Made by a program: the position numbers and the translations under genes
Shown: positions 13,479 through 20,270 of the stretch, in pieces
How the letters are laid out: every line of letters begins with the position of its first letter
Position numbering within the stretch: the stretch's first letter is position 1
Source of the DNA: Nitrospinaceae bacterium
GTDB lineage: Bacteria > Nitrospinota > Nitrospinia > Nitrospinales > VA-1
Reading direction: 5' to 3'
Assembly: GCA_029937655.1 (NCBI GenBank)
Contig: JAPYPK010000019.1
Location: 1-21,685 of the forward strand
Length of the DNA: 21,685 bases
The notes under the pieces: generated by a model
The model's database searches: none
What the model was told of the DNA's origin: nothing
Seen by the model: only the letters and a program-made list of their open reading frames with translations

Positions 13479-16142
13479 TTAATCTAAGTTTTGTTGAGAG
13501 AGCGCAATGTTAACAGTTTCAAGGTGGATCTTAAGTCGCGCTTGCTTTTCAGAGAGGATTTTTTTTCTCTGACTATCTTTCTCGATAACCTCTGGGGGTG
13601 CCTTATCGATAAAATTCTTATTGGAGAGTTTCTTAACTAAGACTATGATATCTTTTTCAATTTTATTCAACTCTTTTTCGACTCGGTTTTTTTCTTCTGT
13701 AAAATTAATTTTTCCTTCAAGGGGAATGAAAATATCCATTTCACCGCAAACGGATGAGATGGATACCCTTGGTTTTTTTACTGTGGGGCCTGATTTGATA
13801 AGGTTTGCCCGGCCTAAACTATTGATATATTGCGTATTGTTATTTAATGTTGTGACCTCATGATCGTGCCTGGTCCTAATTAGAAGGTCAAGGTTGAGGC
13901 CAGGGTTTAAATTCATTTCCCCGCGAACATTACGCACGCAGTCAATGACATTAATGACAGTGGAAAATGTTTTTTCTGCTTCTAAATCAACATTATTTTC
14001 TTTGTATTCCGGAAATGTGTTTTCCATCATGCTACCGGTTGTTCCTGGCAGTTTGCTGTGTATTTCTTCCGTGATAAATGGCATAAATGGGTGGAGTAAG
14101 CGCAGGCAATTTTCCAGTACATAGACAAGTATATTTTGAGTTTCTTTGCGGTCGTTTCCACCATACAAATGAGGTTTGGATAATTCCAAAAACCAGTCAC
14201 AGTATTCGTTCCATATAAATTTGTATATGGAAGAAGCCGCGTCATTGAATTTAAATTCCTCAAGCGCATGGTTAACTTCGCGGCATGCTTCATTTAGGCG
14301 ACTTAGAATCCAACGGTGTGATGCGGGACGTTCTTCATTAGGGATTAATTTGTAGGTTCCATCGTAGCCATCTAGATTCATCAATACAAAACGAGAAGCA
14401 TTCCATAATTTATTACAAAAATTTCGGTATCCCTCGATGCGTTCTTCTGAAAGTTTTATGTCGCGACCTTGTGCGGCAAATGCTGCTAATGTGAAGCGGA
14501 GAGCATCGGTGCCATACTTGTCCATCATGGTTAATGGGTCGATTACATTTCCTTTTGTCTTGCTCATTTTCTGCCCTTCAGAGTCGCGAATTAGCGCGTG
14601 GATATAAACACTGTGGAAGGGGATATTGTCCATAAATCTAATCCCCATCATGATCATTCTTGCTACCCAGAAAAAGAGAATGTCAAATCCCGTGCAAAGC
14701 ACTGAAGTGGGGTAAAACTTGTTCAGAGTTTGAGTTTGTTCTGGCCAGCCTAATGTTGAGAACGGCCAAAGCGCAGAACTAAACCAAGTATCAAGAACAT
14801 CGACTTCCTGAATTAGGTCACCTTCTTCGCAGTGAGAACACACCTTTGGAGTTTCTCGAGCAACTGTTATTTTCTTGCATGCTGGGCAGTTCCATGCAGG
14901 AATCTGGTGACCCCACCAGATTTGTCTTGAAATACACCAGTCGCGTATATTTTCCATCCAGTTAAAATAGGTGTTTTCCCAAAGTTTAGGGACTATATGT
15001 ATGCGGCCACTTTTCACGGCTTCGATCGCCGATTTGGCGAGAGGTTTAGTTTTAACAAACCATTGAGTGGACACATAGGGTTCCACCACTGTATGACAAC
15101 GATAACAGTGCCCTACGGAGTGCGTATGCTCTTCGATACTTTCCAAAAAATTTTGTATTTTTAAATTTTCAACTAATTTTTGTCGGCAGGTAAAACGGTC
15201 AAGCCCTTGGTAGAGTGGGCCAGCTGCTTCGTTCATAGAACCGTCAGGGTTCATAACATTAATAAGCTCTAGATCATGGCGACGCCCAAGTTCAAAATCA
15301 TTAGGGTCATGCGCGGGGGTTACTTTTAGTGCTCCCGACCCGAAAGAGGAGTCAACATAATTGTCTCCAATCAGTGGGAGCTCTCTTCCAAGGAGAGGAA
15401 GGATGAGCGTTTCACCAATCATACTTTGGTAGCGCTCATCTTTGGGATTTACTGCAACAGCGGAATCACCTAGCAAAGTTTCAGGGCGTGTCGTCGCTAT
15501 AGTTAATGAATTTTTACTGTTTTTGAATTGATATTTTATGTTGTAAAGGTGCCCTTGGGTCTCTTGGTGTTCCACCTCCAGATCCGAGAGTGCTGTTGTG
15601 CATCTAGGGCACCAATTGATTATGTAGTCCCCCTTATAAATTAACCCATCTTCATAAAGAGAGACAAAAACTTCTCGCACTGCTTTTGAAAGACCTTCAT
15701 CCATAGTAAACCGGTCTCTTTCCCAATCCAAAGAACTCCCCAGTTTACTTAACTGGTGATTAATAGTTCCTCCCGATTCTTCTCGCCACTTCCAGACACG
15801 CTTGATAAATTCTTCGCGACCTATTTCTTGGCGATTAATTCCCTCCGCGTGTAATTGACGTTCAACGACATTTTGAGTGGCGATGCCAGCATGGTCGGTT
15901 CCCGGTTGCCATAGAACTTCAAACCCTAACATACGTTTCCAGCGGGCAAGAACATCTTGGAGTGTGTTGTTGAAGGCATGCCCCATGTGTAGGGATCCGG
16001 TGACATTTGGGGGTGGAATTACTATTGAAAATGGTTTTTTAGTTGACGTTTCATCACCATGAAACAATCGGTTTTCATCCCAGTATTTTCCCCAGCGCTC
16101 CTCAACTTCTTTTGGGCTGTAAATTTTTTCTAATTGATCCAT
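13479..16142 (-). CDS. valS: Valyl-tRNA synthetase
   Basis: ValS charges tRNA-Val with valine and edits mis-charged threonine. The 887-residue product has the class I signatures PPPNVTGSLHMGHAF (HIGH box, HMGH at 52-55) and KMSKT (525-529). The editing (CP1) domain shows TTRPETLLGDSAVAVNP (217-233) and GSGALKVTPAHDPNDFELG (268-286). Zinc-binding cysteine pairs are visible at WCPRC (177-181), CYRC (346-349), CPAC (419-422) and CSHC (435-438). DTWFSSALWPFSTLGWP (451-467) is the conserved ValS segment before the catalytic end. The last 65 residues form the coiled-coil tRNA arm. The ATG at 16142 has no ribosome site; a TATAAA lies 9 bases upstream. It heads a run with pepF and the gene at 10763. 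Confidence 0.97.
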   Translation of the reverse strand: MDQLEKIYSPKEVEERWGKYWDENRLFHGDETSTKKPFSIVIPPPNVTGSLHMGHAFNNTLQDVLARWKRMLGFEVLWQPGTDHAGIATQNVVERQLHAEGINRQEIGREEFIKRVWKWREESGGTINHQLSKLGSSLDWERDRFTMDEGLSKAVREVFVSLYEDGLIYKGDYIINWCPRCTTALSDLEVEHQETQGHLYNIKYQFKNSKNSLTIATTRPETLLGDSAVAVNPKDERYQSMIGETLILPLLGRELPLIGDNYVDSSFGSGALKVTPAHDPNDFELGRRHDLELINVMNPDGSMNEAAGPLYQGLDRFTCRQKLVENLKIQNFLESIEEHTHSVGHCYRCHTVVEPYVSTQWFVKTKPLAKSAIEAVKSGRIHIVPKLWENTYFNWMENIRDWCISRQIWWGHQIPAWNCPACKKITVARETPKVCSHCEEGDLIQEVDVLDTWFSSALWPFSTLGWPEQTQTLNKFYPTSVLCTGFDILFFWVARMIMMGIRFMDNIPFHSVYIHALIRDSEGQKMSKTKGNVIDPLTMMDKYGTDALRFTLAAFAAQGRDIKLSEERIEGYRNFCNKLWNASRFVLMNLDGYDGTYKLIPNEERPASHRWILSRLNEACREVNHALEEFKFNDAASSIYKFIWNEYCDWFLELSKPHLYGGNDRKETQNILVYVLENCLRLLHPFMPFITEEIHSKLPGTTGSMMENTFPEYKENNVDLEAEKTFSTVINVIDCVRNVRGEMNLNPGLNLDLLIRTRHDHEVTTLNNNTQYINSLGRANLIKSGPTVKKPRVSISSVCGEMDIFIPLEGKINFTEEKNRVEKELNKIEKDIIVLVKKLSNKNFIDKAPPEVIEKDSQRKKILSEKQARLKIHLETVNIALSQQNLD

Positions 16143-16179
16143 GAAGGAATTTTTATAAAGCCAGTTTCTTTATAATTAA

Positions 16180-16194
16180 GGGAAAGATTTTCCC
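16180..16194 (-). repeat. Hairpin in the valS upstream region 16143-16323
   Basis: On the minus strand GGGAAA-ATC-TTTCCC is a perfect 6-bp stem with a 3-base loop, followed by TTAATTATAAAG. It lies between the receiver-like gene stop and the valS start, 38 bases before the ATG. It could be a weak terminator of the upstream gene or a leader structure of valS. It is not a T-box, which is a much larger structure. Confidence 0.4.
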
Positions 16195-16323
16195 GTAGAA
16201 TTTAACTCTGAGAAGATTTGGAATAAAAAAATATGCGTAGATGTATTACCACGAAGATACATAAAAAAGTAAAAACGTTTTATTTTAAGAAATAGATTGA
16301 ACCGGAGAAGCGACTTATGTTTC

Positions 16324-17388
16324 TCATGAATTTTTGATCTTGTCGATTTCTTCTTTAACAATTTCTCTAACAATTTTTGGGGTAATTTCATGAACTATTT
16401 CTCGTACAGATTGCGTGATGCTATTTGACAGTTCGGAAAGTTCTCTTTCTATAGAAGAATGAATCATACCTTCTAGGGGATGTTTGCCTTTGTCCGTCGA
16501 ACTCGGGACAGCTAGCCTTTTCCCCCCTTTCACCGCGGAGGAAGTTATTTCACCCAACAAATCTTCCGGTTCGGGGATAATACTCTCTTTGGAGGAGGGT
16601 CTACTAACCAGTTCGAGTTTGACGCTTGAAACATTATCTGGTTCTTTTTGGGAGCCACAACTTACTATCTCCCGGAAAGCCATATCCAACTCATCTCCTA
16701 CGGCATCTTCGTGCGTAGGGGCAACTTCTTCGCTCAATTCGTCATAATCAATATCTGAAGGTTTGGCTGATTTTTTTAAGACATCGACATCCTTGATCAT
16801 TGCATCGAGCGTATCTTCGTCAACTTGTTTTTGTTTCACCTCTTCTACAGGATTAGAATTTACTGGTTCTTCAAGGTTTGTCGAAGAAAGATTGATAGTA
16901 GAAACCTCTTCTTCGACCATGTCTTCTGTAGAAAGTTCAATAGTTGTTTCAGTAGATTCAACAGACACGTCTAAATCAATTGGAGTTAGGTTGATAGTTT
17001 CAATGCTGGAGTCAGGCGATTTTTCTGAAAGTAAATCCTTAACTTTTTTTATAATATCTTCTGATTTAAAAGGTTTTGAAATGTGGTCATCGGCGCCGGA
17101 ACTATCGAATAAATTTATATTGAATGATTCGAAGTCACCAGCTAAAAGAAGTACTTTTGTGGAGTGAAATGTTGGATCATTTTTAATTTTTTTAGACAAT
17201 TCAAACCCTGTCAAATCTTGCATGTCAATACCCGCTAAAACAATGTCTGGTTTAAAAGTTTTCATTTTATCGAGTGCATCTTTCCCTTTACTAACACCCT
17301 CAACAACAACATCTTCATGTTCAAAGGCCATGGTCACGATCTTTTGGATAGTGATACTGTTGTCTGCGACTAAAATTTTTTTTATCAT
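16324..17388 (-). CDS. Receiver-domain protein lacking the phospho-acceptor Asp, with acidic linker and C-terminal helix
   Basis: Residues 1-122 form a CheY-like receiver: MIKKILVADNSITIQKIV, then KPDIVLAGIDMQDLTGFELS, KVLLLAGDFES and DDHISKPFK. D9 of the acidic pocket and K105 are kept. Aligning G61-F62-E63-L64 with the conserved DGxEL loop puts G53 at the phosphorylated Asp position and A83 at the switch Thr/Ser. The phosphorylation site therefore looks lost. Residues about 125-300 are acidic, Glu/Ser/Thr/Val-rich and probably unstructured. The last 45 residues are amphipathic helix (SVREIVHEITPKIVREIVKE). There is no DNA-binding or enzymatic output domain, so it probably works through protein contacts. 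The ATG at 17388 has a weak AGGA 12 bases away. It lies 181 bases before valS and is divergent from the PHP-like gene. Confidence 0.85.
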   Translation of the reverse strand: MIKKILVADNSITIQKIVTMAFEHEDVVVEGVSKGKDALDKMKTFKPDIVLAGIDMQDLTGFELSKKIKNDPTFHSTKVLLLAGDFESFNINLFDSSGADDHISKPFKSEDIIKKVKDLLSEKSPDSSIETINLTPIDLDVSVESTETTIELSTEDMVEEEVSTINLSSTNLEEPVNSNPVEEVKQKQVDEDTLDAMIKDVDVLKKSAKPSDIDYDELSEEVAPTHEDAVGDELDMAFREIVSCGSQKEPDNVSSVKLELVSRPSSKESIIPEPEDLLGEITSSAVKGGKRLAVPSSTDKGKHPLEGMIHSSIERELSELSNSITQSVREIVHEITPKIVREIVKEEIDKIKNS

Positions 17389-17682
17389 CGAAGGTTTTTC
17401 CTGAACGCTGAGCCTATAGATTGATAATCAAGTCTTTTATTTGCTTGATCAGCTTTTGGGTCTCGCGGAGCGGAAGGAGTTGTTATGAAATACAGCATCA
17501 GCAATATCGTACCATATATCTAAAAAATAAATCAAAAAATGGGGGTTATGTGACTGGTGGGCAAACAAAAACGAAATGAATGGTGACGAGAGTAAAGACT
17601 TGCTAATACTTGGTTGGCGTATTTGACTACCCCTCTAGGTAGCTGCCTTTAAAAATGATAACATGTCCTGCGAGTTGGTCTG
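17389..17682. other. 294-base divergent intergenic region with palindromes and a mini-ORF
   Basis: This separates the receiver-like gene (minus) from the PHP-like gene (plus). TTGAT-A-ATCAA (17421-17431) is a perfect palindrome, and ATCAAG (17427-17432) also pairs with CTTGAT (17444-17449), so a factor site for the receiver-like gene is possible. A 12-codon ORF with a strong ribosome site follows at 17485-17523. CTACC-CCTCTA-GGTAG (17627-17642) is a short inverted repeat 41 bases before the plus-strand start. A TTGACT at 17623-17628 has no -10 box at the right distance. No tRNA or known riboswitch is visible. Confidence 0.45.
17485..17523 (+). CDS. Candidate 12-codon upstream ORF
   Basis: GGAAGGAG (17472-17479) lies 5 bases before ATG, the best ribosome site in the window, yet the frame closes after 12 codons (MKYSISNIVPYI). 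It precedes the PHP-like gene by about 160 bases on the same strand. It could be a small peptide, a regulatory upstream ORF or chance. Confidence 0.25.
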   Translation: MKYSISNIVPYI

Positions 17683-19683
17683 ATGGTCAATGAATTTCTT
17701 AAGAATAATTTAAAGATGAAAAAATATAGAGTGAATTATTATTTCACAAAAGAACCGTATCGCTTTCAGGTGCTTTTTACTTTAGTCGGAGTAATAGTTA
17801 TTCTGCTGGCATCAGTGGATATTATTTTTGCTGGTTTTATACAATTAGATGGGGTTGCCGATGTAAAAACTCGCTTTAGTCGTGGGTGCTCTACGCTCCA
17901 GGAAGTAGCCAAACAGGCCCGTTTAAAGGGAATCGATGTGGTGATTTTTGGTGATCAAGCTCGTGACGCATTGGAATACGGGATAGTGCCCCTAGAGCGT
18001 ATCATTAGGAAGCGAAATGAGAGCTCGTCAATTCTTACCGTAGGTGCGCCGGCTTATATTTCAGAAATCAATGATAACGACAAGCAGTTTGAAGAGACCC
18101 TTCTTATTTCTGGTGCGGAGGTTGCTCCGTTTTACTATTGGACGGGGAATGTTTTTACAGACAACCTTGTTGCTAATAATCTGGACAAGCACCTCTTTGT
18201 AGTTGGGCTTGATACACCGAAACTTTATGAGCAACTGCCTATTTTGGATAGTAATTTTTCGAAGCGGTACTTAATACATTATCAGCAGTACTTTGTAGGG
18301 TGCGTTGTCTTTTTTTTACTGTTCCTCGTGGCTTTTTTGAAAGGATATAAAAAGAAGTTTACCAGGTTGATTGCAGGAATCATGTTTCTCCTTGTTCTCA
18401 ATAATATGCCCTTTAGAAGCTCTCCATTTAGTCAGTATAAAGGGGACTTGGGTATTCAACCCTATCAAGAATTAATTAATTATGTGAATAGTAACGGCGG
18501 GTTGGTTTTTTGGAACCACATGGAAGCTCCTAATGCAATAAAACAAAAAGGACGGATTACTTACAAGACCGATCCCTACCCAAAAGACTTAATGTTAACT
18601 TCTGATTACACTGGTTTTCAGTCCATCGCCGATTTTCCAGTTATGCAAATTGAACCTGGGAACGAATGGGATAATGTGCTGGGTGAATATATTCAAGGAA
18701 AGCGAGAAAAACCAGTTTGGGGTTATGGTGGAAACAATTATTTATGTGAGGACGGAAGAACCAAGTTTGGTGAAGTTCGAACGATATTCCTCGTTCGCCA
18801 AAAATCTCGTAACGATGTCCTTGATGCTATGGCCAGCGGACGTATGTATGCAGTGCGCCAGACAGGAGATGAAAGAATTTCATTAGATGGTTTCACGGTA
18901 AGTGATGCTCTGTCAGGCCGTCAAGCTAACATGGGTGAAGAACTAGTATCTAATGATTTCCCTGAGTTGAAAATCAAGGTTCGGATGACAAATGGAACAG
19001 AAAAAACGGTTCGTTTGTCAGTCATCCGTAACGGTCTGGAAGTAAAAAAGGAAACGATAGCACTTCCATATGAATTGACTTGGCGTGATGTGAATTTTGA
19101 TAAAAATGACGGCCCAGTTTTTTATCGGCTTAAAGTGGAAGCAGATCCCGAAAATTATTTGGTGTCCAATCCAATTTTTATTCATTTTGATGAAGGGGTG
19201 GGGAGTAAGGACGTCCCAGTCTCTCAAATCACGAGAGAGAAACTAAGTATGGTTGATCCAATTGAACCGAAGGTGGTAGCGCCACAAGACCCAGCGATCC
19301 CAGAGGTCGAATCTCTAAACGAGATTATCCAAGGTAATAAGGTGGCGCCTACGACCAGACCGTTAGAACCAGAAAATATATTGGCATCTAACCTCACTCC
19401 TCCAACCTTAAAACAGCCCACGTCCCCCGTAGTTAAGAAGCCCATACTTCCAGCCTCTCCTGTACCATTTACTAATACTAGATCAGTAATTGCTAAAATT
19501 GATGGGGTTTCACTAAAAAACGGTCCGGGCCCAAAATTTCCTGAGGTAGGTCAATTAAACAAAGGTGACCGCTTGGTCTTGATTCGCAGGACAAAAGTTA
19601 ATTTTAACGGAAAACCTTGGCTTTTGGTTGACTTAGGTGGGAGAAAAGCTTACGTCTGGAGTGATCTAGTCGTAACAAAGTAA
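17683..19683 (+). CDS. Membrane-anchored degenerate PHP-domain protein with C-terminal SH3-like domain
   Basis: In this 666-residue protein a transmembrane segment (about 30-53) is followed by a PHP-like domain (58-180) interrupted by two more membrane segments (about 202-220 and 228-241), and the domain resumes at 255-395. The pattern follows PHP proteins of the CehA/McbA type: DVKTRFSRG (60-68) where DxHxHxSDG is expected, STLQEVAKQARLKGIDVVIF then GDQA (90-93) where TDHN is expected, SGAEVAPFYYWTGN (143-156), GGLVFWNHMEAP (272-283), WGYGGNNYLCED (346-357) where GxDAH is expected, and the DAMASGRMYAVRQ helix (381-393). Most His ligands are replaced; E146 and H279 remain. A beta domain (about 400-505), a Pro-rich linker (about 510-600) and an SH3-like domain (about 605-665, SLKNGPGPKFPEVGQLNKGD) follow. 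Start choice is uncertain: ATG at 17716 is an alternative. Confidence 0.75.
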   Translation: MVNEFLKNNLKMKKYRVNYYFTKEPYRFQVLFTLVGVIVILLASVDIIFAGFIQLDGVADVKTRFSRGCSTLQEVAKQARLKGIDVVIFGDQARDALEYGIVPLERIIRKRNESSSILTVGAPAYISEINDNDKQFEETLLISGAEVAPFYYWTGNVFTDNLVANNLDKHLFVVGLDTPKLYEQLPILDSNFSKRYLIHYQQYFVGCVVFFLLFLVAFLKGYKKKFTRLIAGIMFLLVLNNMPFRSSPFSQYKGDLGIQPYQELINYVNSNGGLVFWNHMEAPNAIKQKGRITYKTDPYPKDLMLTSDYTGFQSIADFPVMQIEPGNEWDNVLGEYIQGKREKPVWGYGGNNYLCEDGRTKFGEVRTIFLVRQKSRNDVLDAMASGRMYAVRQTGDERISLDGFTVSDALSGRQANMGEELVSNDFPELKIKVRMTNGTEKTVRLSVIRNGLEVKKETIALPYELTWRDVNFDKNDGPVFYRLKVEADPENYLVSNPIFIHFDEGVGSKDVPVSQITREKLSMVDPIEPKVVAPQDPAIPEVESLNEIIQGNKVAPTTRPLEPENILASNLTPPTLKQPTSPVVKKPILPASPVPFTNTRSVIAKIDGVSLKNGPGPKFPEVGQLNKGDRLVLIRRTKVNFNGKPWLLVDLGGRKAYVWSDLVVTK

Positions 19684-19698
19684 AACATTTTAGTTAAG

Positions 19699-19712
19699 TT
19701 TTTATTTAAAAA
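19699..19712. repeat. AT-only inverted repeat at the convergent junction 19684-19717
   Basis: TTTTT-ATTT-AAAAA sits in the 34-base gap between the converging genes, with a further TTTT after it on the plus strand. It could act as a weak two-way terminator, but a stem of only A-T pairs is poor evidence. Confidence 0.25.
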
Positions 19713-19717
19713 TTTTA

Positions 19718-20266
19718 TTAAGAATATTCATTCACTGTCCTCCCTTTGTTTAAGTTGTATAGAAACAGGTTTTTATCATTGTTAACTTTAGTTGGTTCCA
19801 GATTGCGAATGCAGAATCGATAGCAAATGATCCGCGCGGAAGGTTTCATTTGTTCTAAAATTTCTGGGAACAAACGGTCTAGGGCCTGATGAGTAAGATA
19901 GAGGTATAGGACATCGGCTTCGCTCACATCAAAATTAAACATATTGCCACGATGAATGCAGACCTTGTCAGTAAGTTTTTTTGTTATTACAAAATATCTG
20001 GAAAGCCAGACTTTTATTGGGTCAATCTCCACACCAACACCGTGAATAAACCTTTTTCTCGATGCTGCTATTAAAACCCTGCCATCCCCCGACCCAAGGT
20101 CGTAAAAATTTTCTCCGGGGTTAAGATCAGCAAACTTTATAATCCTATTAATGTTTTTGTCAGACAACGGATGCCATGGTGCGCCAAAAAACACTGGAAT
20201 AATGGCCATGCCGGCAAGTAAAATAAAAAATATCAAAACTAGGCTAGAAAAAATAGTTACCATCAT
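19718..20266 (-). CDS. Membrane-anchored class I SAM-dependent methyltransferase
   Basis: The 182-residue protein has an N-terminal hydrophobic segment (about 3-28, IFSSLVLIFFILLAGMAIIP) and then a compact methyltransferase domain. Motif I is FYDLGSGDGRVLIAA (54-68), the acidic residue of motif II is in VGVEIDP (77-83), and GNMFNFDVSEADVLYLYLTH (107-126) covers the later motifs. The LSDKNINRIIKFADLNPGE entry helix and the YLYLT form resemble small protein-lysine-methyltransferase-like or DOT1-like bacterial proteins, but the substrate is not determined. The catalytic domain should face the cytoplasm. The start ATG (followed at once by a second ATG) comes 4 bases after the ABC-F stop, which strongly suggests translational coupling. 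No ribosome site is seen. Confidence 0.8.
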   Translation of the reverse strand: MMVTIFSSLVLIFFILLAGMAIIPVFFGAPWHPLSDKNINRIIKFADLNPGENFYDLGSGDGRVLIAASRKRFIHGVGVEIDPIKVWLSRYFVITKKLTDKVCIHRGNMFNFDVSEADVLYLYLTHQALDRLFPEILEQMKPSARIICYRFCIRNLEPTKVNNDKNLFLYNLNKGRTVNEYS

Positions 20267-20270
20267 TGGC

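Noticed and set aside
16143..16323. A T-box riboswitch upstream of valS.
   Set aside because: T-boxes are long structures with a conserved 14-base motif and a terminator; only one 6-bp hairpin is visible, and the window otherwise looks Gram-negative.
16763..17167. A 134-codon open frame on the plus strand, very rich in Ser and Thr.
   Set aside because: It is the antisense shadow of the acidic Glu/Ser linker of the receiver-like gene; it has no domain or ribosome site.
17623..17682. A sigma-70 promoter for the PHP-like gene starting with TTGACT at 17623.
   Set aside because: No acceptable -10 box lies 16-18 bases downstream; the AT-rich GATAAC is about 28 bases away.
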